Assembly: GCA_024036415.1 (NCBI GenBank)
Contig: JAMWET010001660.1
Location: forward strand, 91,341 to 155,340
Reading direction: 5' to 3'
Origin: Prochilodus magdalenae
Lineage: Eukaryota > Chordata > Actinopteri > Characiformes > Prochilodontidae
DNA length: 64,000 nt
The notes under the pieces are model-generated. The model saw nothing but the letters and a program-made list of their open reading frames with translations, was not told the DNA's origin and did not search any database. Shown piece after piece: positions 1 to 18,785 of this stretch. The position numbers and the translations under genes were made by a program. Numbering within the stretch: position 1 is the stretch's first letter; the number at the start of each line of letters is the position of its first letter.

Positions 1-65
1 CTCCGGTTCTCCGCCACGCTGCTGGGTTAAGGCTCCTCGGACAGTTACAGAGCTGGAAACTTTAC

Positions 66-120
66 CTCTGATGTAGGTGGCTTTACTCTCGTCCAAAAGG
101 CTGGAGGAAGACACTCCCAT
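66..120 (-). CDS. niban1: niban1 first coding exon (partial gene)
   Basis: On the minus strand an ATG opens 18 codons reading MGVSSSSLLDESKATYIR. A phase-1 splice donor (gtaaag) follows at 65-60, and the rest of the gene lies left of the window. Known vertebrate NIBAN1 (FAM129A) proteins begin with the same pattern: Met-Gly, a serine-rich stretch, LDE, K, YIRG, with the first intron after the IRG codon start. Gly2 fits the N-myristoylation signal of the family. Niban1 is a cytoplasmic, membrane-associated PH-domain stress-response protein; nothing of that domain is visible here. Position and orientation next to rnf2 match human NIBAN1-RNF2, which supports the call more than 18 residues alone could. 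A niban paralogue is the alternative. Confidence 0.75.
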
Positions 121-344
121 AGTGAGGAAAGGTTTCTCTCAGGTCCGCGTGTCGTGACTGTCAAATGCCGAGTGGCGAAACGAGAGACAAATGCAAACAA
201 GCCAGCCTCTCTCCATCCCTCCATCTCCTCCATCTCACCACACCAACTCCCTCACAACTCTCAGACTGCAGCGCCGCCTGGGACAAACGCGCCGCACTGA
301 GGGCTCCTGTCACAGGCATGCACTGGCCTTCGTAATAAAACCTC

Positions 345-671
345 CAAATCACAAACAAACACACAAACAAACAAACAAACACGAACAAAACACACACACA
401 CACAAGCAAACAAACATACAAACACACAAAAACACGCACAAACACACACACAAACAAGCACAAACAAACACATACACACAAACACACACACACACAACCA
501 CATACACACACAAACAAACAAACATACAAACACACAAACACACACACACACACACACAAACAAGCACAAACAAACACATACACACAAACACACACACACA
601 AACAAACACAAAAACAAACAAACACAGACACAAACAAACAAATACACAAACAAACAAAAACAAAAAAATCA

Positions 672-706
<35 letters not shown>

Positions 707-894
707 TCAAACACACAAACAAACAAATACACAAACACACACACAAAAATAAACACACACAAACACATACACACACACACAAACAAACACACACGCACAC
801 AAACAAACAAAATCACAAATACACAAACAAAAACACACACACACGATCAAACACACAAACAAACAAATACACAAACAAACATACACAAAAACAA

Positions 895-925
<31 letters not shown>

Positions 926-1016
926 AACACAAGCAAACAAAACCACACACACAAACAAACACTTAAACAAACACAAACAAACAAAACCACACACACAAAC
1001 AAATAAATAAATAAAT
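345..1016. repeat. CA/CAAA-rich microsatellite
   Basis: About 670 bp of impure (CA)n mixed with CAAA, CAAAC and CATA units, including internal near-duplications (for example the block around 700 is repeated around 840). It fills half of the niban1-rnf2 intergenic space. The long open frames over it encode only Thr/His/Asn/Gln or Cys/Val runs and are artefacts of the repeat. Confidence 0.95.
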
Positions 1017-1078
1017 TTATTTAAGTTAATTTGGTGAATGTACACACATAAACAAGATGATTCATTAATGGTTATCAG

Positions 1079-1103
1079 ATAGATAGATAGATAGATAGAT
1101 GAC
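1079..1103. repeat. (GATA)n microsatellite
   Basis: Five to six tandem AGAT units beside the rnf2 promoter region. Confidence 0.9.
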
Positions 1104-1129
1104 ATTTGACATTGTAACTGTGGTGACAT

Positions 1130-1236
1130 TGTAACTGTGGTGGTCCTGTGGGGGGTCCTGACCATTGAAGAACAGGGTAATACAGTATACAGAGAAACAG
1201 ATGGACTACAGTCTGGACCTGTACACCTAAGACTTG
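1130..1236. mobile_element. Fragment of ATCAGCCATAA-type TIR element
   Basis: Contains the internal block GTGGTCCTGTGGGG followed by TCCTGACCATTGAAGAACAG and ATACAGTATACAGAGAAACA. The same block occurs in the full element at 12570-13334 and in copies near 21.9 and 42.7 kb. It is truncated here, with no terminal repeat visible on either side. Confidence 0.8.
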
Positions 1237-1496
1237 CATCTCTATAGTAACTGGGTTGTAATGTTATTGTAATGTTATGGAATGTGGTGTAACTTGTCAT
1301 ATTAGACTACAAATCTTTTATCAAAGGGAAAATATTGGAATGTTTTTAAATTATCTACCAGTCCATATTATATGCTAACTTAATACGTATTTATATACAT
1401 GTACGCTGATTTATAATACCGTTTTGTTGTTGATTATTGTTATTATTTTGCTTTATTTCTTCTGCTTTCATTGTCATATGTGTAACGAGCTGTTTG

Positions 1497-1541
1497 ACTA
1501 CATTTCCCATGGTGCATTGCGGCCGTAATATGCCGCCATAT
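1497..1541 (+). promoter_or_regulatory. rnf2 core promoter: ZNF143/THAP11-type site plus YY1-like site
   Basis: ACTACATTTCCCA at 1497-1509 followed by TGCATTGCGG at 1513-1522 matches both conserved ends of the ZNF143 (Staf)/THAP11 promoter motif ACTACAnnTCCCA...TGC..TGCG. The spacer differs. GCCGCCATAT at 1532-1541 fits the reverse YY1 motif. Both lie just upstream of, or within, the non-coding first exon that ends at 1580. Such sites are typical of TATA-less housekeeping promoters. The assignment is by motif only. Confidence 0.6.
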
Positions 1542-1580
1542 CGAGCTACCCAGAACTGGAAGCGTTCACAACACAGAAAG
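1500..1580 (+). other. rnf2: rnf2 non-coding exon 1 (5' UTR)
   Basis: The sequence ends ACACAGAAAG directly before a strong donor, gtaagagtgg, at 1581. A non-coding first exon is expected because the start codon lies 33 nt inside the next exon, which has its own acceptor. The 5' boundary is unknown; it is set near the ZNF143-like motif. Confidence 0.55.
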
Positions 1581-2896
1581 GTAAGAGTGGGGATAAACAC
1601 CTAACGTTTCTGACCTTTTCGTGTAAATTTCGTGGGTTGAAAGCTTCAGCTGTGTACAGTTAGTCATGCAGATACTATATTGTGGCGATATTGACCGCGA
1701 AGTCGGTGCTATATACCTCACAAACCCAGTTATTTTGTATTAGCCAGGGGATTAGCCTTTCCGTCGTTGTGCTAGCTTAGCTAGTTTGGCTGGCTGCGAT
1801 TTTTTTTCTTGACAGACAAAACCGCAGCTTTGGGCTTAATGTCGGCGCATATAGCCGTTTCTGTGGACGTTTACGAATTGTCTTGTTCAATCCAGTCATT
1901 TGTCAGCAGGTTTGTTCGTCTGGTTTGATGAAGTGCGTCTTCAGCAACACAAAGAGTCAGAGGAGCAGCATTCCCAGGCTAATATTAGCAGGCTGGCCTG
2001 TCTGACTGCAGGCTCTGCCAGCAGCTCTTCTGTCATTGTGAATGAGGCTTTTAGTTAGTTAACCACCAGTCAGCTCAACCTGAGGCCTTTTACACAGAGG
2101 TACATTCTAGATCAGTGTTTTCCAATGTTTCCTGCTTTTTTTGTTGCTCCATCATACCTAGCCAAGTCATTTAATTCTCATTCCCAGACCTTTCATGAGG
2201 TTGAAATTGATGAATTACAGCTGGAAAGCATTATACATTTCCAGGACAAGCTTTAATCCAGAAGTCAGATTGGGAAACACTCCAGATCTAGCAGAACCAG
2301 GAATTTTGTCATCAGAATGGGTGCAAGGGCTGAACAATACCGGCAAAATATTGAATTGTGATTTTTCTGCTCAATATTGTGATTGTGATTTAAATTGTAA
2401 TAATTATCAATAAACTGAGGTCCAGACCTTTCAGGCTGAGAAGATGAGTGTATCCACCTTTTCCTGGCTTGAGGCTTGACTGTAGGGTTCAATGATTTGA
2501 TTGCGATTTTTCTGATTGTGACTGCGATTATTTTCTGGGAGCTGAGGTCCAGGCCTCAGTAAGACCAGAACACCCCATTCTCAGTTAGCTGTAGTTGTAA
2601 TGTCACATCACATGGTTGTTTGACTGCCTCTGATTGGTCTAGCTCATCTGCAGGAAGTTTACAGGCGCTGATATTATGATGGTGTTCCCCATATAACCCC
2701 AGTTTTGATAAAAAGTCCTGTAAAATAAATTGCAGCTCTGATATAAAATCAATTAACCTTTCAGCTGTTAGCACACCAGACTGACAGTTAAGTATGATAG
2801 TGTTCATGTACACAGTACAGGGATTGTAGAATACAGGTGGTTCACAAACGCATGGGTATTAGTTTTATTAGCAAAACATTTTTTGTATATTGCAGC

Positions 2897-3260
2897 TCTT
2901 GCAAAAATTGCATTCTTTCAGATTTAGGATTCCATAACAATGAATCCTTTAGCCTTAAATTTCTCCACTTAAGTTACGGTAACAGGTTTGATATAGATGT
3001 TGAATAAAAAAAATCCTGCACTTGCAAAAATTGCATCATTTCAAATTGTGATTTCAATATTAGATACCATGTTACGACAACATTTGAGATAGTATAGGCT
3101 GTTGCAAAAATGGCATACTTTCCAATTTTTTATTTTAATATCAAAACAATCATCTTTCAGCCTTTCCTAAATTTCCCTACTTGAAATTTAAGATAACAAG
3201 TGGTGTAGGCTGTAAGAGAAATAATGTGCTGCTCTTGCAAAAATTGCATACTTTTGAATT
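2897..3260 (+). repeat. Four diverged intronic repeats around TTGCAAAAATTGCAT
   Basis: The motif CTTGCAAAAATTGCAT or a close variant recurs near 2899, 3021, 3112 and 3234, about 120, 90 and 120 bp apart. Each is followed by similar AT-rich text such as CATCTTTCAGCC and AAATTTCTCC/CCTAC. It is an old local tandem duplication inside rnf2 intron 1. Confidence 0.6.
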
Positions 3261-3667
3261 GTGATTTTGTTACCAAAACAGTTCATCTTTCAGCCCGAAA
3301 TCCCCTGGCATGTTTTATAGTGTAGGCTGTTAATTTTAAAAATATATATCTTTTGCGATTTGAAAATATACTGCAATTTCAGTATACAGTCAATTAAGTT
3401 GTCTACCCTAATGGGTGACCATTAACAGTTACTGTAACTCGTGTGTGATTATTATGAACGTTAGCATTCACTTGAACATTTTAACTGCACATTTTTATTA
3501 TGTTATTTTTATTCCTCAGTTTCTAGTATGTCTGAGTAGGTCCCACTTTATTGCTATTGGGTTGCATGTTTGTGTTGACTATGAATCATGTCTAAATCAA
3601 TATCAGTATTAATTCTGTCTTGTTTTCTTTTCAGAGAGGCAGACCTACTCTCTGTTAACGGTCAAAG

Positions 3668-11988
<8,321 letters not shown>

Positions 11989-12460
11989 ATCCAGCGAGAT
12001 ACGAGGGTCTGAAAAGGCCTGGGACGGACTGATGGAGCTTCATTTCCTCTCCTTTCCCTTGTTTTATCTCTCTCTCGTTCTCTCTCCTTCCCCTTCCCTC
12101 TTTCCCACCCTCCCTCTCTTGTCTGGAGTACATTAGTCATGGAACGCTCACTCCTTCACAACTGTGGCTGCTTATTTTTTCTTTTTCTTTTTTTTTTTCT
12201 TTTTTGTCTTTTTGTAGGCAAACAGGGCCAGGGGGATATGGTGAATGGACACGGGGGGGATAGGGCGAGGGTGTAACATGGGGAGATATTCTAGTATCTG
12301 TCCGTGTTTTTCTTTTCCCCTTTAAGTTGAAGGTGTCAGTTGACAGTTGTCTAAAGTTGCCTTCGCCAAACTAGAGTCGTATGAGCGTCCTCTATGGAAT
12401 GACGTGTTTTTGTTGATGTTTATTTTTCAGTAAATAAACAGTAATTGTGTTTTAAGACGT
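11989..12460 (+). terminator. rnf2: rnf2 3' UTR with poly(A) signal
   Basis: A canonical AATAAA lies at 12433-12438, about 445 nt after the stop, followed by a GT-rich stretch (GTGTTTTAAG, GTGTGTTTTC) typical of cleavage sites. The 3' UTR has a CT-rich tract (12040-12120) and a T-rich tract (12174-12215). Confidence 0.75.
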
Positions 12461-12569
12461 GCAGAAGTGTGTTTTCTGTAGAGGGTGTTTAACTATTTTT
12501 ACCCTTAAAATAAAAAGCTACAAGAACACGTCATTCAGCCAGGGATGCTCTTACGTTTGCATACCACTG

Positions 12570-13334
12570 TACACCAATCAGCCATAATATTAAAACACGC
12601 ACTGTCCATCTAATCGGCTCCACTGACCATATAAGAACACTCTGTAGTTCTACAGGTCCAGACTGTAGTCCGTCTGTTTCTCTGTATACTGTATTACGCT
12701 GTTCTTCAATGGTCCGGACCCCCACAGGACCACCACAGAGCATGTATGATGTGAGAGGTGGATCCTTCTGAGCACTGCAGGGACACTGACGTGGTGGTGA
12801 TGTGTTAGTGTGTGTTGTGCTGGTGTGAGTGGACCTCTGGATGGAGTGTCACTGCTGGACTGAGAATCGTCCACCAACCAAAACTTTTCACCCAGCAAAA
12901 CCCTGTAGACACCGTCCTGTGCCCACTGATGAAGGACTAGAGGATGACCAGCACTGCACTGTGTAGCAGCAGATGAGCTATCGTCTCTGACTGTCCATCT
13001 ACAAGGGGGACCAGCAAGGTAGGAGTGTCTAATAGAGTGGACAGTGAGTGGACACAGTGTCTCAACACAGCAGCACTGCTGTGTCTGATCTGCTCACACC
13101 AGCACCACACACACTAACACACCACCACCACGTCAGTGTCAGAGCAGGGCCGAGAATGATCCACCTTTTGCATCATATTTTGTTCTGTGGGGGTCCTGTG
13201 GGGGTCCTGACCATTAAAGAACAGGGTGATACAGTATACAGAGAAACAGATGGACTACAGTCTGGAACTGTTCCTATATGGTCAGTGAGTGTAGATACAA
13301 GGAGGTGGTGTTAATGTTATGGCTGATCACTGTA
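12570..13334. mobile_element. Complete non-autonomous TIR element, ATCAGCCATAA family (765 bp)
   Basis: The left end TACACCAATCAGCCATAA is matched inverted by TGGCTGATCACTGTA at the right end. Further inward, GTGGTCCTGTGGGG and CACCACCACGTCAGTGTC blocks appear on both arms in opposite orientation, so the element is largely a foldback structure. It has no transposase frame. Partial copies are at 1130, 21.85 and 42.43 kb. The superfamily cannot be decided by eye. Confidence 0.8.
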
Positions 13335-14370
13335 ACATTAATACTCCGACCTGTCTGACGCAAATGCCTTTTTTTCCCCCATAGCAACCGTTGCTAGGTT
13401 GGACAAGCTTTACAGACTGTTGGCAGAAATCGCAATTAAATTGAATTGTGCACATGGGGCCACTGCAGTGTTGTTTAGAGATACATGAACTTGGCAGGTG
13501 GGAAACAACAAAATTCGATGGCCTAGCAGTGTGGTTTTCCGCCTGCGTACATAAGAGACATGTTAACGTTCCCGAGGATACCCTCCCGAGTGTTCCGTAA
13601 TGGGCTCTGCACTAGAGTTACAGGTTGAAGGGAATCTGCCAGCGTTCTGTAAAGCTGCCCAGTAGTAACGGTTGCTGTGACCGATTGGAGCTGTGGGCGG
13701 AGCCTGGATAGGTCGGTATATGTTTCCTTCACAGTCAGTGGCAGCGTCTCCTCACGTAAGCATAGGCCAGGTGGGTCCACCGATCTGTGAGGATTTAAGT
13801 GCATTTGTAATTGATGGAAAGCCGTTTCTCCACTGTGTATCCATCAGTGCTGAGGTATTGCGATGACACTGTCCGCGTCGACCGTGTACGTCACTCGTAC
13901 GTCAGTCGTTTCCATCTTCGGGATTGTACATACTACATCACTTCAGAGTAAAGAAGCATCTTGGAAAATTTATCAACGTAAACAGCCATCGTTTTTCCGC
14001 ACATGAGGTACAAAGAGATCAGTAGCTGTCAATTGTATACCAAAACGGACCAGATTTTTGATATAATCATATTTCATTAAAAAAAACACACAAAAAAGGA
14101 ATCCATTGATGACAAACTTTTTAGAGCATGAAGTATTTTTAGTTTGACATCGTTTGAGTTAATGTTGTTGTTTGGAGGACAAAATATGTATACCATATTA
14201 TTTGTTTGGAAAATAAAAAAAAAAAAGAAAGGATGCAGCGCTTTGAGACTTTTGTAATGTTCAGATGCGATTTCTGCTTTAGGACAGCTGAATCATTTTT
14301 AAAGCTTGGACTGATTAGCAATTAAACCTTAGTATTCCAAAACAAGACACTCAAACTCGTCACTGGAAGA
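13335..14370. other. Intergenic DNA without recognised features
   Basis: Downstream of rnf2. Composition is mixed with AT-rich patches; no coherent spliced gene, RNA or repeat family is recognised. Two short open frames (13804-13523 minus; 14321-14139 minus) have no recognisable motifs. Confidence 0.5.
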
Positions 14371-15430
14371 AACAGCAGCACCCAGAAGGAATCAGCCCAC
14401 AGGAATGAAACTTGGTGTGTTGGTCCGATATCATGAGACGTGAACGATTCAGGTTTCACACTCAGCCGTGCATATGACGTAAACCAGGACGGGCCTTATC
14501 GTTGTACCTGACTGACTACACTGTACACCGTTCTCATTGGTGCTGTTGTGCGTCCTTTGCAAGCGAAGTATATATTTTAGAGATGAGTTGGAAAGCTAGT
14601 CAAGCAAGAGTTTGAGAGGGGCTGCATTGTAGAGCTCCAGGAAGCAGGATGGACTTATCAATGTGTTGCATGCCATACCAGTCGTGCAGTTACTATCGTA
14701 GCACACTGATGGTGGCAGCACGGCCCAGACGTACCAGAGACCTACCACAAACCCGGGAACAACCGGCAAACTGACGGGCACAGAGTAACCCAACAACCAC
14801 GACTGCAGACATTCAGCGAGCAGTAGTGTCCTCTATGAGTCCTGTTGGTGCCAGCACCATTGGCAGACGGCTGCACCACGCAGGACTACATGCACACAGA
14901 CCGTTACCACGACTGTCCTTAACACCACGTCACCGCCACCAAAGACCGCAGTGGTGTCGTACCAGACTGTCATGGAGTGACTCAGAATGGCAGCGGGTCA
15001 TCTTCAGTGACGAGTCCCGCTTTAGTCTTGGTGGAGACGCCCAACGAATCCGTGTGTGGAGGCACCGTGGTCAGCACCAAGACGAACGGTTTGTTGTCAC
15101 ACGTCCAGAAGACCTGGTGTCCCTCCACCTCCACCCCTACCGCACCATCTGCAGGAACTGTGTGAGGATGTCCAAGCTGCATGGGATGGATTATCACAGG
15201 ACACCATTAGGAACCTCTACAGCTCCATACCGAGACGTCTGGCGTGCCTGTTGGGTTAGCAGAACACCGGCGGGCCCAACGCCCATACTGAGAAACAGAC
15301 TTCGGTATGTGTAGCTCAATAAATATTGATCATATCAGTCTAAATTTATCATCAGTTATTGATCCTGGTCACCTTTATCTCCCTACCCAACAGCACCGCA
15401 ACCCCACACCTCCTTCTGGGTGCAGCTGTT
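14371..15430 (+). mobile_element. Tc1-like transposon copy 1, internally deleted (complete ends)
   Basis: The terminal repeat AACAGCAGCACCCAGAAGGA at the left is matched inverted by TCCTTCTGGGTGCAGCTGTT at the right. Between them is a decayed transposase. An N-terminal helix-turn-helix is readable near 14614 (ERGCIVELQEAGW). The catalytic-domain start ([39 protein letters not shown]) lies at about 14920-15075. The C-terminal end ([19 protein letters not shown]) is in a different frame at 15175-15235. The segment with the second and third catalytic residues is missing. Several stops and frameshifts show that it is dead. Confidence 0.85.
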
Positions 15431-15454
15431 CTTTTGAGGAAGCCTGGGAAATCA

Positions 15455-15725
15455 GGGTTTCTGAGTCACTCCATGACAGTCTGGTACGACAGTCATCATA
15501 AGTCTGTGTCCATGTAGTCCTGCGTGGTGCAGCCGTCTGCCAATGGTGCTGGCACTAACAGGATGACTCATGGAGGCAGCACTCCTCACTGACTGTCTGC
15601 AGTCATGTCTGTCGGGTCAGACGGGTACAGAGATAAGACCTGTCCTTGCTCACGTCACGTGTGCGGCCGAGCATGAAACCTGAATCGTTTGCATGTCTCA
15701 CGAGTCAGACCTACCCACCGTCTCA
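15455..15725 (-). mobile_element. Partial inverted copy of the same Tc1-like family
   Basis: Directly beyond copy 1, the reverse complement of its middle reappears (TGAGTCACTCCATGACAGTC, GTGGTGCAGCCGTCTGCCAA, ACTAACAGGATGACTCATGG). This indicates either a nested insertion or a rearranged foldback. Confidence 0.75.
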
Positions 15726-16323
15726 TTGCGGGTTACTGAGGCGAAGAGGCCACATGGCGTCGTCTGTAACTATAGTAAGGCCATAATACCGGTAACACAG
15801 ATCCCAACAACCATTTCATAACTTGTATATTCATCCTTATGTTCTAGATATGGGGTATGAATGGGTTCTATGTAATATGGAACCTGTTATCAAAGCATTA
15901 CAATTATTAAATGGGTTTATAAGAGACCTTGTACACGTGGCCTAATATCCAGTACCCACCGGGTGCAGCACAGACAGCAGCTAGACGGGCTGGGGGTGAC
16001 TCAGTAAGGTCCTGGTAGGTTGTCACAGGTATATAGGGATCAGGTGTAAATGTCTTTACCGTGTTCGTAGTTGTGAACTGTGCCACTGTTCATACAGGCT
16101 AGCTCTTTTGAATGATGGATAAAGAAGGACGAATCCAGTCAGGGATTTGAAAGTCAGCGTCTTCTCTTTGTGCTGTAATCGCACATGACCGGAGCGTATA
16201 ACACACAGGGTAAGGTAAAAGCTGCCACAGATTTAAGTCACTGGATGACACTGCAGGCACTGTGTACTGCCTGAGGCTCAGACAGGCATCACCTACTGTT
16301 CGAATGGGCGGAACAGTCATTGA

Positions 16324-16342
16324 TGGCCACCAGAGGGCGCCA
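16324..16342 (+). promoter_or_regulatory. Full-consensus CTCF-type motif
   Basis: TGGCCACCAGAGGGCGCCA fits the standard CTCF core (CCASYAGRKGGC with its flanks) at every position. It lies in the gap between the convergent genes rnf2 and ivns1abp. It is surrounded by apparently unique sequence (about 16030-16380) rather than a recognised repeat. Confidence 0.6.
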
Positions 16343-16519
16343 GAGCACAGCCTACGTTTACTGTCATTCACTGACGTGGAATCAAATCACGTCACGTGTA
16401 CACAGGTGTGAAGGTGAGTGAAAATCTTCGGTGTGTAGTTCTCTGCATTATACTATATATACGGATACACGTATATGCAGTTTGGGGAGTCTATCCCATA
16501 TATGGATGTGTATGTATCT

Positions 16520-17541
16520 GTCTGTCTGTCTGTTATGGTGTGCACGTGAGCGTGTTACAGCTGTGGATCCTTTAAGCACAGCTGGAAGCTGCTGACCTTT
16601 CTGACCACTGAGCCAAAGGCCAAACCCCAAACAGATGGGAAATATGAAGCTATAGGCTCCATAAGGTACATTAACCCTGAATGAATCCAAAGAGGTATAT
16701 ATATATATATATATACATACATATTCCAGATATGATGTCAGTGTGTATGTGCAGGTATAGATATGCTACATGAAAAGTTCAGAGTGATGGTGAGAGTAAG
16801 GGTGTGGATTGTCCTTGGAGACTGTCTGGGATTGTGTCTGGTGTCGTGTGTGGTGTTCTGGTGCGGTGGTTTTCACCTCCTGTTCTTACAGATTTCCTAT
16901 TTCTGTGTTCATTCATCATTCATGACCTCAGCAGTGTCCAAATATACACCATCATTATTGCTGGAATGACGCGGCTGTAGAAGGTTGTGCTTGTGTAGTC
17001 TGTGAAGACTGCCAGTTGGGTTTCAGTTATCGGGGGGGTATGTGTGTGAGTGTGTGTGTGTGTGAGTGTGTGTGTGTGTGAGTGTGTCTGTGTGAGTGTA
17101 TGTGTGTGTATGTGTATGTGTGTGTGTGCGTGTGCGTGTATGTGTGTGTGTGAGTGTGTGTGTGTGTGTGTGTGAGTGTGAGTGAGTGTGTGTGTGTGTG
17201 TGTGTGTAATCCTACTTCCTGTGTGTGGGATTTTACTGCTCAGATTACAGATTATATCACACTGCTCATACTGCTCATAGTGTGGACATGCGTCTCTTTC
17301 AGCCAGAGTAGGCCTGTCTGGGCGTGCTTGAGTGCTGGATTTTCTGGCTGGACATTAATAAAACTATAAAGAAGTGTAAATATAATCCTGCGTGGGAAAA
17401 ATATAAAAGAATAAAATATTTCTCCAGATAGGCCCGATAACAGGACAACATATGACTGTATACAGTGGGAGTAAATGTGTTAATGACCAGTGGACACACT
17501 TTTCCTAATTTCAAGTTGATTTGCTTTAGTTTAGATTAATC

Positions 17542-17578
<37 letters not shown>

Positions 17579-17783
17579 TCCCATTCTATTCTCTTTGGAT
17601 TAATTCTGAGGGGTATGTACCTTATGGAGCCTATAACTTAATATTTCCCATCTGTTTGGGGTTTTGTCTTCTGCTCAGTGGTCAGAAAGGTCAGCAGCTT
17701 CTGGCTGTGCTTAAAGGATCCACAGCTGGAACACATCAAAGACAGAAGACAGAAACATGCTCACGTGCACACCATAACAGATC
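16520..17783. repeat. Pair of ~180 bp inverted repeats (putative foldback element)
   Basis: The left arm 16528-16697 (GTTATGGTGTGCACGTGAGC, GTGGATCCTTTAAGCACAGC, CAAACAGATGGGAAATAT, TAGGCTCCATAAGGTACAT) returns in inverted order and orientation at 17592-17783, with high identity and one short extra segment. The outer ends abut tetranucleotide repeats (CTGT left, GATA right). The ~0.9 kb between the arms holds TA, TG (17037-17212) and TAA (17542-17576) microsatellites. Confidence 0.85.
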
Positions 17784-17910
17784 GATAGATAGATGGATGG
17801 ATAGATAGATACATAGATACATACATACATACATAGATGGCTAAGACAATGAGGATGGATAGATAGGTAGAGAGACATGCAGAAGGATAGACAAGGATAG
17901 ATAGAAAGGC

Positions 17911-17941
<31 letters not shown>

Positions 17942-18345
17942 GAGGCAGATAGACAGACAGAGAGGCAGATAGATAGACAGACAGACAGAGTGATAGATAG
18001 ATAGACAGACAGACAGAGAGGCAGATAGATAGACATAGAGGCAGATAAATAGAAAGACAGACAGAGAGGCAGATAGATAGACAGAGAGGCAGATAGATGG
18101 ACAGACAGACAGAGAGACAGATAGACAGACAGAGAGGCAGATAGATAGACAGAGAGGCAGATAGATAGACAGACAGACAGAGAGGCAGATAGATAGACAG
18201 AGAGGCAGATAGATAGACAGACAGACAGAGAGACAGATAGACAGACAGACAGAGAGGCAGATAAATAGGCAGATAGACAGACAGATAAACAGACAGACAG
18301 ACAGAGAGGCAGATAGACAGACAGACACACAGACAGACAGATTAT
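17784..18345. repeat. GATA/GACA tetranucleotide array
   Basis: About 560 bp of AGAT and AGAC units interrupted by AGAGAGGC, giving a higher-order unit of roughly 24-40 bp (AGAGAGGCAGATAGATAGAC). The composition is of the Bkm (GATA/GACA) type. Confidence 0.95.
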
Positions 18346-18785
18346 GTATGAATAGACAGATTACGCAGGAAGTTTGATAAATGGGTTGTAGTCTCCTTTA
18401 AGACCCCCACAGACCCAGACTGCAGCACCCGGGTCAGGACAGACACTTGCGTAAGCACTTCCGTCACTGCCCTGCCACGGCGCATCACTGCTGGGTCGGA
18501 GAGCGAGCTGAAGCTGGCTCTGACTGATCACTAATGGAGGCCTGGGGCTAAGACCACTCTGAGTGGCCTGGTCAGGCCCGAGAGAGCAGGCGGATTAGAG
18601 AGGTCCATTACAGCGCACTGGTCACATATACTCCGCTGTGGCCACAGGAGAACGGGTGGGGTTGTGTGTATGTGGCCTAGTGTGGGATACGAGCATGTGA
18701 ACTGGAGTGAATAATAATAAAGTGGCCAGTGAGTGGAAACACAGGGGGGTGTTTCTGATAAAGTGGCCAGTGAGTGGAAACACAG
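18346..18785. other. Intergenic DNA without recognised features
   Basis: Moderately GC-rich, with no gene recognised. It ends with a duplicated 30 bp phrase (AAAGTGGCCAGTGAGTGGAA) at 18719 and 18761. Confidence 0.5.

Noticed and set aside
161..1300. Open frames of 130-271 codons rich in Thr/His or Cys/Val
   Set aside because: Translations of the CA/CAAA microsatellite, open in several frames and on both strands.
17711..18330. Cys/Leu/Ser/Tyr-rich frames resembling membrane proteins
   Set aside because: Translation of the GATA/GACA array; the hydrophobicity is a by-product of TATC/TGTC codons.
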